Shown: positions 1 to 11,057 of the stretch, piece after piece
How the letters are laid out: each line of letters opens with the position of its first letter
How positions within the stretch are numbered: position 1 is the stretch's first letter
Assembly (NCBI GenBank): GCA_023055425.1
Contig: JALGPY010000001.1
Coordinates: 73,936,494 to 74,000,493, forward strand
Length of the DNA: 64,000 nucleotides
DNA from: Linanthus parryae
Taxonomy: Eukaryota > Streptophyta > Magnoliopsida > Ericales > Polemoniaceae
Direction of reading: 5' to 3'
The notes under the pieces: generated by a model
Told to the model about the DNA's origin: nothing
The model's database searches: none
The model's input: only the letters and a program-made list of their open reading frames with translations
Translations under genes and position numbers: made by a program

Positions 1-866
1 AAAATTCCACATTCGAAACAGATCTGCTAAAGACCTTCATACTCTACAAGAACTTTCTTGTTCACCCAGATCACTGAAGTTAGACTTTTGGCCAAATTGA
101 CCTCCACACAAATCCTAGCAAACCGTCATCTCGCCGTCGCCAGGGTCGTAAGATTCGCCTTAATTGCAATTCCAAATTCCGATCCAAAATCCATGAGAGT
201 CTCTTCATCAACATACTCCACTGGCATACCTGTGAGACGAATCCAAACCGGGGTCGTGATAAGAGGATCCCCAAAGGGATCAAAATGAGGAACCCACTTT
301 TGAACAGAGACGTATTTTCCCTGAATCATCCATGGACCGTTCAACTGAACTTTATTGTAATCTTCTCTGCAATAGAAACGGACAATGAAAAAAACATTCT
401 CTACATCTGTGAGTTCGAAACCCTTATTCAACTTCCAATGGGCCTTCAATCGATATGAACAAGTCGATAATATGGGATTTGCCTAAAACATGGAGGATTG
501 AACCCCCACTCCACTGTCTATGGAGGCGTTTTAGAGACTGGTCTGAAACCTTAAGAGATATACTTCCATCAGCAAGCACGTCCCGAGTTATTGAAGATCG
601 ATCTCCATTGTCCTACATGGCGAATGGATCTTCAACCATATAGATCCCAGAGAATGGACGAATATGAGCGTCGCTGAATTTGCGGTTACCAGGGGCCATT
701 TCATCATCAGATGAATCCATGGGGGAATTAGAGACAAACGTGTCTTGAAGTTCTGTTGGCTCTGCCGGAGATGAGAATCATCACAGACTTTGAACACAAA
801 CGGCGGAGAGGGGGCAGTGGTTGAGGAAGAGGCGGCGGATCCAAAACGTCGACGTTCATAGGTCAT
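1..866 (-). pseudogene. LINE ORF1 (DUF4283 / CCHC_4 nucleic-acid-binding protein), broken
   Basis: This is ORF1 of a plant non-LTR retrotransposon, the RNA-binding protein of LINE particles. Reading leftward from about 866 there is a Ser/Pro-rich start, then an acidic stretch (MDSSDDEMAPGNRKFSDAHI at about 719-660). The DUF4283 core lies at 449-126, with FIVRFYCREDYNKV, GPWMIQGKYVSVQKW and FDPFGDPL. Near the edge the frame continues into the start of a zinc knuckle (ICFECG, within the first 30 bases), so the gene runs out of the window. At least one frameshift lies between the N-terminal part and MKAHWKLNKG, and there are in-frame stops (for example after EDPFAM). ORF2 (endonuclease and reverse transcriptase) would lie to the left. 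The family call rests on motif recognition. Confidence 0.85.
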
Positions 867-961
867 GAAGAGAGAGAAAACCTATAAGTCATTCATGATT
901 TTGCACGGAAGCATTAAGCCACGTCACATCTATTTTTTCAGGTGAACCCACCGTTTTTTAT

Positions 962-1110
962 ACCCATGATTATCATAACTGGGCTACTTGTAGATAATAA
1001 AACACAAAACAGGACTGAAACTGTGAACAAACCTTTGTTTACACCAATGATTAACAGGACTGAGCTATTTGCACATAATCGAACACAAAACATATTGAAA
1101 CTATTGACGA
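962..1110. repeat. imperfect tandem duplication, about 68 bp, two units
   Basis: Two adjacent units, 962-1029 and 1042-1110, share the order ATGATTA, ACTG-GCTA-TTG, ATAAT, AACACAAAAC, TGAAACT and TGAAC/TTGAC. They differ at many positions, so the duplication is old. No coding meaning is apparent. Confidence 0.55.
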
Positions 1111-2142
1111 AATAAAGGCTCAGGGTTACTGATCGAAGGATGCGATGAAGAATGAAGGGGAACTGTTACTGCTACCGCTATGGTTCTAAGGGCTTTACCA
1201 GAGCAAGGAGACATCGGGAAGAGGTGATAGGCAGGCAGTCCTCGGAAGCAAGAAAACATCAAATTCGCTGTGGGTTTTCTGGTTGGGTTGGAATCCGGGT
1301 TCGCCGGATTGGCGGGTTTCTGCACTATTGTTGCTGCTGCCTCTGGCCGTCGGGAGAGAGTGCGACGGTGAGAGAGGGAGTCGTTGGTGGAGGTGATTGC
1401 AGTGGATGGGTGCTTCGATATTGTTCTTTTGTGAGTGATTCAATGAGTTTTTGAGGAGACACGTGGCTGATGTGAGTTAGGACTCTTTTTTAATTAGAGT
1501 TTTAGTCGTTTTTAGTAATTAAATTGACACACAGGGGTATTATAGGTAGTGTAAAGTATTAGTGTTCAAAAACACCTTTTAAACTTTTAAATAAGATAAA
1601 GATATGATGCTAAGAATTCATTAATCAAGATGTTTGACAAGAAACTCACAAGTACTGGAATGCTTTATGTTTATTACTACATATCTAGTTAGGAACTCCT
1701 AAATATATGCTATCACAAAATAAATAATCGAACGTGAATTTTAAGCTTCAAGAAAGCATTTAACAACTGAAGAACATTAAGTTGAACTGGTTTCCAGAAG
1801 CTGCTGTGTAGGGATTAAGTAGGCATATATCCCTTGTTCTCAATTTTTTTGGGTTTCTTGAAATTTTTCTCAATTTCGACTTACTGTTGATAAAAATGAA
1901 TATATTAAGGGGAACCTCCAGACTTAGAAACAAGATGAACTAAAATGTTTAAGGTGATTTTGAAATAAGCTAATAAACTACAACGAATGCCATCTTTCCA
2001 ATGCAAAATTATTCCACTAAATAAACACCTACGAGCTTGAACGGAATACTAATTTGATTTATTGATTAACATCTTCTTCTACACAGTTGCACATATAGAT
2101 GACGCTAAGAGAGGATAATCTTCATGAACTAGACATATGTAC
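1111..2142. other. non-coding stretch with a GC-rich island, origin unclear
   Basis: Between the LINE and the helicase-like exon I see no convincing gene. Bases about 1140-1440 are GC-richer than the flanks and are open in several frames on both strands, including RRR/SSS-rich peptides, which argues against one true coding frame. The rest is AT-rich. If the exon at 2143-2262 belongs to a real minus-strand gene, its first intron would run leftward through here. I did not find a following exon. Confidence 0.3.
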
Positions 2143-2262
2143 CTCGCCCTTGTAAAGATGTTTGTTGAGAACATCATAAAGAGACCATGAAAATACCAAA
2201 TCTATCAACCCTTTACTATCTACTTTCTTGTCTTTCTGATCATTTCTAGAACTTGTCATCAT
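2143..2262 (-). pseudogene. first-exon fragment of a SEN1-type (UvrD/SF1 superfamily) helicase gene
   Basis: Forty codons, starting at one of two adjacent Met codons (2262 or 2259), read MMTSSRNDQKDKKVDSKGLI and then DLVFSWSLYDVLNKHLYKGE. From memory, plant proteins of the SEN1-like / 'tRNA-splicing endonuclease positive effector' helicase family begin this way: a charged leader, then D-(L/V)-VFSWS-(L/I)-x-D-V-x-N-x-x-LYK. The frame stops making sense exactly at GAG|GTACAT, a good plant 5' splice site (GT at 2142-2141), where the next exon would normally begin. A longer in-frame start exists at 2310. No helicase motif is visible in the window, so this is either the first exon of a gene disrupted by the LINE side or a transposed fragment. 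It is the only likely host-gene sequence I recognise here. Confidence 0.6.
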
Positions 2263-2310
2263 GTTTGATTTCAGCTGCAGTTTCAACTCAGGTTTATGAA
2301 ATGCAAACAT

Positions 2311-2838
2311 GAAAAGACACTAAGCCAGACTTTGTTTGTGTTTTTCTAGCCTTGAGATAGATAGTTGGCACTAGCAGTAAATTCATACTGCATGTTCACT
2401 TTGGAATACGAAACATCCCATTCCCTAATTCTCATGCCTTTAACGTTCCAAAGCTCTAATACAAAGAAACTGACATTTGAAATTCTTCTTGGGAAAGGAA
2501 AGGGAATTATGGACATGAGTAATGCTATATGCCCCAAATAAATCATCCCAAATAGCATTACTCTATGGACATTGGACACCGTTATCCAGTGAATCTCTCC
2601 CTCCAATGTTCTTTTTTTTCATTTTTTTTTCAAGAACTTCCAAAGAGGCTATTCTAGGGAGAGGGGAGGTCAACTCGCGACCATGAAATAATCAAAATTC
2701 CCTACAGAGGACTAGAGGCCAAGTTCAGACCTTTCATTTGATCTTGCACATGCATGATAGTTTTCAATTTGTACTTCACAACATAGGGGTCTGCCTATAG
2801 AACAATTTTTTTTTAGTGTGGTGGAGCACTGCAGGGAC
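2311..2838. other. non-coding stretch left of Copia-A
   Basis: A minus-strand open frame (2346-2606, 86 codons) has no family I recognise and no supporting signals. A run of T (2609-2631) and a few hairpin-prone sites are present. If the adjacent exon is real, this would be the upstream side of that gene. Nothing firmer can be said. Confidence 0.3.
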
Positions 2839-2955
2839 TGAGTAACAGAGCTACCGTGTAGTGAATTTAACCATCAGCTATTACACAGTAATTAATTAAA
2901 ATAGCTTAGGGACTAGCAAGGTAAGTAGTAATTCTAGTTAATTAAAATTATGTCA
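2839..2955 (-). repeat. 3' LTR of Copia-A (about 117 bp)
   Basis: The minus strand reads TGACATAATT at one end and ends in CA at 2839. It aligns along its full length with 18869-18984, sharing for example TATTACACAGTA and CTTAGGGACTAG. The bases to its right (2960-2968 on the minus strand, GTGGGCG) are purine-rich enough for a weak polypurine tract. Confidence 0.75.
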
Positions 2956-3143
2956 TATACGCCCACGCAAGATAGAGGATCTAGGGGAGACTCCAAGCTT
3001 GGACCGAAAAAGAAAAAAAGACCCTCTCGGGAGAGGCTATTTGAGACAATCAGCTAGCTGGTTGGCAGACGAAACATGAGACACACGACGAATGCCAGCG
3101 TGAATTTGTTCAGAAACAAAATAAAAATCAGGGGAAACGTGCT

Positions 3144-4666
3144 TCATGCAAGAGTGAAACACCGAATTTGAGCAGAAAAAGTTGGTGCCCATGTTTTCAC
3201 AGTAAATGACTGGTGCGGAGGAAAATGACTACCAAGCTCAGCAAGAAGAGAGCAAAGCCAACGAATCTTAGCTGACACACCAGCAACAGCTCGATACTCG
3301 GCCTCGGTAGATGATCGAGCAACCGTGCGTTGTTTCTGGAACTTCATGAGATGTGAGAGCCACCAAGATACACCAAGTAACCGGAGGTGGAGGTATTGTC
3401 ATCCTTGTCTCCTGCCCAGTCAGCACAGAGAACACATCGAGTGTATGAGGACCACGAAGAAGAACCAAGATCAGATGTCCCATGGAGGTACCGTAGCAGA
3501 CACTTAAGTACATTCCAATGAGCATTAGTAGGCATGTGCATGAACTGAGAAAGGAATTTAACACCAAAGGAGATATCAAGACGGGTGAGGGAGAGATACC
3601 GAAGATTTCCAACAACCACCCGATATTCCTTTGCATCTGACAGAGCTGAACCACTGTTAATCCTAAGAGCAGCAGAAATATCCGTAGACGTCTGAACCAG
3701 GTTGGCTGAGGACATGCCAAAGCGGTGAAGAAGGTCAAGAATGTACTTTTGCAGCGATTGGAGCAAACCCTTCCGATGCTGTAAAACCTCAACCCCAGCA
3801 AAAACCTGCGAGAGAGATCTAGAATACACTGCTGAAAAGATGATGCATCAGATCCGGAAATAACAATATCATCCACATACACGAGCAAATATAGGATGAT
3901 GCCCGAGTGATGATAGATAAAGAGTGATGTGTCAGCACGAGAGTTAACAAACCCCTGCTGAAGGAGAAACGAGCGGAGTTCTGCGTACCATGCTCTGGGG
4001 CTTGTTTGAGGCCATAGAGGGCCTTGTTGAGGCAACATACATGATGGGGACTATCCTGATCCACAAAACAAGGGGGTTTCTGCATGTAGACCTGCTCATG
4101 GAGAGAACCCTGAAGAAAAGCATTGTTGACATCCAACTGCTTTATGTGCCATCGCTGAGAGATGGAAATAGAGAGGACCTGACAAATGGTAGAAGGCTTG
4201 ACCACATGGCTAAAAGTGTCATGATAGTTAATACCAGGCCGCTGATGAAATACGTTGGCAGCCAGACGTGCATTGTAGCGGTCAATAGAACCATCAAGTT
4301 TTCACTTAATGCAAAAAACCCATCTGTAGCCACCCACATTAGTAGAATGAACGGGTAAACGAGATCCCATGTATTATTTTGAACCAGGACATCTAACTTT
4401 GCTGCCATAGCATTTCTCCATGGTGGGTGCCGAAGAGCGTCAGTGGCAGAAGTGGGTTTGTTATCTTTATCTGTTGTGGGAAGAATAACATGGAAGGTAT
4501 ATCTAAGGTTGGCCTTAAGAGTGCCATCGCGTGACCTTGTGAACATAGGATGCAAGGCGACATGCGGAGGAGCAGCAGGCTGAGGGAAAAGCTGTGGGAT
4601 GGGAGGAGGCTCGGCTACATGATGCGATGCAGTGGCGACATTGGATGACGAACAAAGTGTTTCCAC
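3144..4666 (-). pseudogene. Copia-A reverse transcriptase and RNase H, frameshifted
   Basis: Domains run right to left. The RT start contains WRNAMAAKLDVLVQNNTWDL (about 4440-4370). The first catalytic Asp motif (HIKQLDVNNAFLQGSLHEQV) and LNKALYGLKQAP lie in 4205-3990. The catalytic YVDDIVISGSDAS lies near 3870. Linker and connection motifs (YRVVVGNLRYLSLTRLDISF, CLLRYLHGTSDLG) lie in 3829-3470. RNase H ends with [20 protein letters not shown] (3347-3144). These are typical copia pol motifs in the typical order, but the chain is spread over several frames with stops. The YVDD catalytic box itself is intact. Confidence 0.9.
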
Positions 4667-4690
4667 GAGTATCGATGAGGAGCAGAGTTG

Positions 4691-5312
4691 TCAACGGGTA
4701 GTGGTGGTGGTGGTGGAAGGGTGGTGATGAGGAAGGTGGGGGACTGGTGATGGTAATGTAAGGATGCTAGTGCTAGGAGAAAACCCCATGGAGATGGAAT
4801 CATCAGATTGTTGGGAGCACCCGGAAGGTGAAGAGGCAAATGGAAAATACGACTCGTCAAACTGCACATGACGAGAGACATATAGACGATGATAGGTGAC
4901 ATCGACACAGATAGGCACTCTTAGTGAGAGAATAACCAAAAAAGACACAAGGGGTGGACCGATCTTCCAGCTTATGCGAAGTGTAAGGACGGAGGTAAGG
5001 ATAACACAAGCAACCAAAGACTTGAAGTTTTGTGTAGTTAGGGTGCTGGTTACAAATGACCTCAAAGGGTGAGCGAAACTTGAGGTTTCGCATTGGAAGG
5101 CGATTAAGTGGTGAACGCATAACGCCAGTACTAAATAGTTCAGAAGCGTGATGGAGTATCGCTGATCCAGTCTCAACGATGTGCCGATAAAGACGTTCCG
5201 AATACCCATTGTGCTCTGGGGTATGGGGCGGATAAGTAAGGTGGAAAATGCCATGAATTCCTAGATACCCCGTGCGCATGGTGCGGTATCCACGTGCGCA
5301 CGTGGAGTCCAT
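4691..5312 (-). pseudogene. Copia-A integrase, C-terminal half only
   Basis: The last part of the catalytic core is visible around 5230-5150 (PPHTPEHNGYSERLYRHIVE), where the final catalytic Glu lies in SERLYRH. It is followed by the copia GKR-like region (FRSPFEVI, LQVFGCLCYPYLRPYTSHKL, CVFFGYS). The zinc-binding HHCC domain and the first two catalytic Asp residues are absent, because the sequence passes directly into gag-like sequence at about 5315. Overlapping frames carry the Ser/Pro-rich linker toward RT. This is a truncated remnant produced by internal deletion. Confidence 0.85.
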
Positions 5313-5318
5313 GTAGAG

Positions 5319-6116
5319 CTAGGACCAGAATAGGAAGAACTGGGTGCACCTGGTTGATAGCCTGTCGAGCGAGGGTCCCATCGTCATGATACTGCTGTAG
5401 TATCTAACCAATCTGCGAGCACTGACATATCCTGTGTCCTTGTTCTCTACAACACTGATAAAAACCTTGAAATGGACAAGTTTGCTGAGGACCCATGTGG
5501 GATCTATGAGGGTGCCAACTAGAAGTGGGAGCAGATGAGGGACACTAGGACTGATAGTGTGGTTGCAGATACTGCAATGGTTGATGGTGAGGCCAGTGTG
5601 CTGACCACGACCACGAAAACGACCATTGTTGAGGGGATCGATAGTCCGGTTAGCCGATGGCGGAGTAGACATAGGAGCAGTTTGCTGGATTGGTGAAAAA
5701 TTGCTCATGCTGCGTAAGTTTCTTGGAAAGCTCTTCAAAGACAATGTTAGTGTCCTGGGCTTTTATTGCAACAACAATATAAAGATAAGATTCATTAAGG
5801 CCATCAAGAATCTGATCAACAACATCAGATTCATGCATAGGTTAACCCAAGAGATCCAGTTCATCAACTTTATGCTTCAAAAAGTGCATAAAGGCGGAGA
5901 CTTTCTATATTCCTAGCTCAGGGTTTTTCAAATGCTCTTTGACCTGGTTGATGTGACCACGATTCGGGCGAGAATAAATGTTGTGGAGTGTTGACCAGAT
6001 GTCGAATGATGTATGAGCAGTTGTGATATGCGAGAGGGATGATTGAGCCAAAGTACTTGCTAGAAATTCAAAAACTAATTGACCCTGCTAAAACAAGGAC
6101 ATGTAGGCGGGATTGG
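5319..6116 (-). pseudogene. Copia-A gag (UBN2-type) with degenerate zinc knuckle
   Basis: Right to left on the minus strand, copia gag motifs appear: SFDIWSTLHNIYSRPNRGHI (about 5980-5920), then HESDVVDQILDGLNESYLYI (about 5835-5780), then FEELSKKLTQHEQFF. A nucleocapsid-type knuckle lies at about 5455-5415. The CX2CX4HX4C pattern is recognisable there as (Y)QCCREQGHRICQC, but the first Cys codon is now TAT (Tyr). In-frame stops occur before PMHESD and after the knuckle. Bases 6117-6411 continue as leader or gag 5' sequence with no clear motif, until Athila-1 interrupts. Confidence 0.8.
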
Positions 6117-6416
6117 GCTAAAGCAGAGATTTGGCAGTGATACCGGAGCTTGCAAGAGATTCTGCGGAGAGTGAAGCCCTCTGCTGTGGCGCTGTAAGCG
6201 ACGCTCCAGCGAGCTACTATACGGACGTGGGTTATCTTTACGACTGCTGCTGCGCAGACATCGTGGAGGCTCGCAAACGCTGCTGGGCAGTGTTTGGTGG
6301 TGCTGCGAAGATCGTCGGGAAAAGGGGGACTGAATTAGTGGCTGTGGCGGTGGTTTAGATCCATAAACATGGCCAACCAGTCCATGTCCAGTACGGATAG
6401 TTTGGACCTGGATTTT

Positions 6417-8377
6417 TGATAACTCCCAAGAAAGGAGTTATCTATTAGCTTAGTTGAAATGAAACTGTCGAGTTTTCTTGAGTTTTGAGCCGATTTTAGC
6501 ACTAAAAGCCTTAGTAATGCACAAGACGTGCATTGGAGCTAGTATCTCGATTTCGAGTATTTTTTGCATTAGTTTCATATATGTATTTTCGATATGATCA
6601 CGGGTTTGTTCATGTTCTCTTTGCAAGAACAGGTTCGGGAAGTGCATTGGGATGCGTGCAACTGGAAATGCGCTGAAAATGCCCAGGGCAGGATTTGACC
6701 GAGGCAGGTACATGGGAGAGCGGAACAGAAAACAGAAAGACTAGAGGAAAACGGGTAGGAAAAATTGACCGAGGAAGCAGAAAATCCCTGGACCGAGAAT
6801 GACAAGGATATAATCGGTTGAAATATCTTGAGTTCTACTTGGAATTCTGAAGTGAGACCAGCAGCAAGAGAAATTAGATGTCAAGAGCTTTCTGAAAACA
6901 CGTTGTAAGGCTGAAACGGTGTCCGGCCAAAAATCCCAACTCACGTCCAAGCGTGGGTCCCTCGCCAACCCACGTCCAAATTTGGGTCCCCTCAAGGCCA
7001 CGTCAAACGTGGGTCTCAGGTCCTGGTGTCCGTAGTCGTGGTCAGTTATTTCACGTTCAGACACTAACAGGTTGATTTCCGGGGCAGTTTTTTGCAAGGG
7101 GTATTTTGGTAATTCACCAGGCCAGTGTTTTTTTAGTCGAGTTTGGACTTTGTTGCCCAAATTCTATCAGTAGACTTCCCATTACCAGATTCAGAATTTG
7201 GCGGAATTTGGGGCGGTTTTGACCCATGGTCATTTTGGTCATTTTGATAAGTTTCGGGTCAAAATGTAGGCACAAGTTTCTGGAAGCTTCTAGACTCGGG
7301 TTCTGAGGAGGTTACATGATTTTGACAAAAAGAATTTTTAAGAGATAGTTTCGGGCCTAGGGACAGTTTCGTAAATTTCGGTCAAGTTTATGGAAACTCG
7401 TGCAGTATGAAAGGAACATCAGCCCATGAGTATTGGGATCACAACACACCTTTGGAGGCAGCTTTGAAACATGATCGCCACCATATTTTGAGTATATTCA
7501 ATTAGATCTTTCCTCTCTTCTCTCTAGTTTATGAAAAATATTATTATCGTCATTATGTCAGTTTTTAGTAGCTCAACGTTTACCTAGGTTCCTTGGTGAA
7601 CCTCGGGCTCGAATTTAGGTTTTCTTATATTTTTGTTAGAGATTCATGATCTTCGGATCTTAATGCAGATTTACATTCTACTTAGATTTCTGTCTTTGAT
7701 GCTTTTGTTCATGTATGAACGGAGTGATCAACCATGATTACTATAGATCGGACCTGGTTCACGAGAGTGACCAGATTAGGTTAGGAAGGAAAAGACACAT
7801 TTTATTTCCGTGTCACATCATGGACCGAGAGGCGAATTGTGTTAAGAGTAGCCCGAGCGTATAGATCAACTGCTATAGGAATAGGGTGAGACCGAGAGGA
7901 GATCACAGGACCTTAAAAAACTTAGAACGAACCTGCATATCTAGGTGGACCGAGAGGACCCAAAAATCTGCAAGGACGGGAAAACGTGTATGAGACCGAG
8001 TGGAGATTACACAACTGATTATGTGGGATAAGTAGAACCGATTGCGTGTTTTCATGTGAAATATGGAAAACTGATGAACCCTAGGGGATCCCAGAAACAT
8101 AGTATCCCAAAATCGAGTTTTTACAACCAAAAGATATTCTAAGAAAATAATACCGAAAATATTGTTTATTTCTGTTATTTACTTTCAGTACGTAGTTTGG
8201 TAGAATCAACTTAACCAAACTCCTCCCTTTACTTTTTACGTTTTTACTCTAAAAACATAATTTCTGCTTAAGAGTTAATCGAATATCTGTCTCTGAGGGA
8301 ACGATAAACTGAGTCTCAAATACTCACTTTAATACATTGACCGTACACTAGAGTAACACACATAAGAATTTGTGTCA
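6417..8377 (+). repeat. 5' LTR of Athila-1 (1961 bp)
   Basis: It starts TGATAACTCC and ends TTTGTGTCA, and it aligns with 16671-18658. The first bases form a hairpin (ATAACTCC 6419-6426 with GGAGTTAT 6434-6441). A cluster of palindromic motifs related to CCCACGTCCAAACGTGGG lies at 6944-7020. Poly-pyrimidine and TTTTACG-rich sequence precedes the 3' end. Both LTRs carry many differences, so the insertion is not recent. Confidence 0.93.
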
Positions 8378-8383
8378 TGTTTT

Positions 8384-8401
8384 CGGCGCCGTTGCCGGGG
8401 A
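8384..8401 (+). other. primer-binding site, tRNA-Asp type (Athila-1)
   Basis: CGGCGCCGTTGCCGGGGA matches the complement of the 3' end of plant tRNA-Asp except at the first base (C for T). It lies six bases after the LTR end, as in Athila elements. It primes minus-strand DNA synthesis. Confidence 0.9.
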
Positions 8402-8517
8402 GTTTTACTGGTCTATTTAGTAGTGAGAATAAATTTCATAGTTTTTTTCTTTTATCTCACTGCTCTTGAAATCTCGTTTTCAGGAACTTCTAGTGAATGC
8501 GGTGATGGCCCCGCGAA

Positions 8518-9932
8518 GTGGTGCAACCACTCGAAAATCCAGAACAACTTTATAAAGAGCAAAACCGCAGACACCGAGAACGAATAACGAGCGACAGCAG
8601 AGGAGAAGTGCCAGCAGACCCAGAGGCACGTACTCCAGCTCAAATGGCCCGGTACATTGAGGAGCTGATTATGGTAGGCTTTGCTGCCTGCAGCAACCAT
8701 AGGACATACAACTGATCTGGTAAGGATTTGGTGGAAAAAATTGATGTCCCTACGTGAGGACATGAGCCATCAATAGTTGTGCCAGAAATCACTGCTCAGC
8801 ACTTCGATCTTAAACCCTACAACATCCTGACTGTTCAGAATATCTGTCTATTCCACGACAGAGCCGATGAAGACCCGAATGACTTTATCGGGAAATTTGA
8901 CGACTACTGCAACAAGGTCCGATACAAGGGAATCGATGCAGAGGCACTCAAGTTGATCTTGACCCCATTCTGCCTGTATGGAACATCCAAGGATTGGTTC
9001 GAATCCCGAGATCCCAGATCCATGACTACATGGGAGGGATGTGTTGCAGATTTTGTGGCGAAATTCTACCCCGCTTCTCGAGTTATCCAACTGCAGAGCG
9101 AGATTCTGTCCTTCAAACAGAAGATTTGAGAGACGGTGGTAAATTCATGGGACAGGCTGATGAGATTAGTGAAAAAGTGCCCTAATCACGGTTTTGGGGA
9201 CACAAAGATTCTGCATGTATTAATGCTGACAGGATTGACAGAGAAGTTAGACGGAATTTTCTGTACCATGTGGACAAAGACAGGGCATACGAAATGATGA
9301 AGCAGTTAGCCAAGCAAGACACTCACATGTTTGACAATTGGTGGCTCACCGCACGAGCCAAACGTGTGGTCGATGATCGGATTAACAACCTGAACAAAGT
9401 TGTTACAATTAATTTGGTCAAGAAAATATATGCAGAAAAGAAGACTTTTGCAGTAGTAGAAGAGCCAAAATTGGATGCAGCCATTGAGGAATTCAGATCA
9501 CAGGACGGCAACTACGTACAAAAACAGTGGGATCAAAGCCGTTACAGGCCGGGCACACGCGATCGTCCTGGATTCTGGTACAGGAACCCTAATTCTGCAG
9601 TTTACGCACCAGGGTTTCAGCATAAACCACCAGTCTAGCCAGGACCATCAGGACAGCAATATGGTGACCAGATGAAGAAAATTGAAACTATGTTTCAAAC
9701 CATGGAAACTAGGTTTGCACATATGGATGCTTTTACAAATGATGTACACTCAACCAAAACTTCTTTGCGTTCATTAGAGGTGCAAGTTAGACAGCTAGCA
9801 CAGCAGCACCAGGGAACTTACCCTCAACCACAGTTAACAATCCACGTGCTCATATCAATGCCATTACCACTCGAATTGGATTATCACTACAAGATCCGCC
9901 GTACCCTAGCCATGCACGGGCAGAAAATTTGA
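8518..9932 (+). pseudogene. Athila-1 gag, three overlapping broken frames
   Basis: This is the capsid protein of a gypsy element. The N-terminus (8518-8715) ends in an AQMARYIEELI-type helix. The retrotransposon gag core follows at 8779-9129 (EDPNDFIGKFDDYCNKVRYK, ALKLILTPFCLYGTSKDWFE, TTWEGCVADFVAKFYPAS). After an in-frame stop (KQKI*) the frame continues with WDRLMRLVKKCPNHGF. A later frame (9270-9638) holds YEMMKQLAKQDTHMFDNW, and 9672-9932 holds the C-terminal SLEVQVRQLAQQHQGTYPQP. The order matches Athila gag. At least two frame changes and one stop separate the parts. TRG-1 interrupts the element about 120 bp downstream. Confidence 0.88.
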
Positions 9933-10049
9933 AGAATATCGAATATGAAGTTTTTGGAAAGGAGGACAATTCAGCTTTAAGCCCCCAACCAAGGGGATCG
10001 GTTGGACATGATGTAGTTTAGATGATGAGGAAGCACAAACAGTACATGT

Positions 10050-10679
10050 TGTGTACAAGGAAATCCCTGGAGAAGATCAAAGTGTACACCTCTAACGGAG
10101 AATAAGAATAAGAGTAGAAAGCACAGAGAGATTGAAGGTTAGGGGAAGAGTAAGCACTTGTTAACTGTTCTTGAGAGAGAGAGACAGTATAACGACTAGC
10201 AAAAGATCAAGTCCTAGAAGGCTGACTTTCCTATATATAGTAGAGGGGTGACCGTTACGAGGGGTGAATGTGCCGATAAATGGAGGCTAGACATCCGCCT
10301 CGTAACGGCACGTTCGACCGTATATATAGGGCACGTTACACGATTGTCCTCATATGTAGGGACCGTTACATGATCGGTCACATTTATGGGATACATGGTC
10401 ATTAAATCTCTCAGACAGTTACTAAGGGTTGCGCGCGAGCGTGGTTGTTGCTCTCGCGCGACGTTCCTTATTCAAACCTCCAAGCCACCAAGTCCCTACA
10501 ACTCCCGTGCAGTTAGTACGTGAGGGTGACCCTGTCTCCCAGCCCCCATATAGATAAGCTCGAGTATAGATATATGCGAATCATAGAGATAATGATAGGG
10601 TGTATATGGAGTACCATCAGATATGCTCGATGATTGCCACGTGGATGATGATCAGTCTGCTCAAGATGCACTATCTACA
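10050..10679 (-). repeat. 3' LTR of TRG-1 (630 bp)
   Basis: On the minus strand it begins TGTAGATAGTGCATCTTGAG and ends CTTGTACACA. It contains a GC-rich inverted repeat at about 10434-10462 (GCGCGCGAGC with a CTCTCGCGCG partner), a cluster of CCGTTACG/CGTAACGG-type motifs (10250-10380) and a TATA-like CTATATATAG. The homologous block reappears inverted at 52704-53132. Confidence 0.88.
10231..10240 (-). promoter_or_regulatory. TATA-like element of the TRG LTR promoter
   Basis: CTATATATAG lies downstream (minus strand) of the CGTAACG-rich U3 region. It has a counterpart in the 5' LTR (about 12298-12307, TATATATAAT) and in the related LTR fragment near 53122. Its role as the RNA polymerase II TATA box is inferred from position and conservation among the three copies. 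Confidence 0.55.
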
Positions 10680-11057
10680 TTAACCCCCTTTTGCGCGTAT
10701 ACGACGCGTGTTGTTGTGTAAACGTGCAAAACCAGCCGTGCGTGGCTTCATGCAGATTCTCGTACCAATTCGAATATTATTCGAAATCTCTAGCCCCCAA
10801 AAGTAGCCATGATTAACTAGGTCATTGTAATGCCGTGTAGCCTTTAATGTGGCTGGTGCCCGGTCGTGCGAGTACTTTTTCTTGTGCTTCTCCACTATGG
10901 GCTCGATGTTCCTGGTACGATCAATTAACTTGGAGAACGTAGGCATCTACAAGTTATTGAGCATACCTTTGTACTCGTCTCTCATGCCCTGGAGACAAAT
11001 TTCAATGAGGCGACTCTCGAGCACCTCATCCACGCATTCCAATGACTTAGTCTTGAA

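Noticed and set aside
1101..1454. Overlapping ORFs on both strands in the GC-rich island
   Set aside because: Frames on both strands are equally open and lack recognisable motifs; composition explains them.
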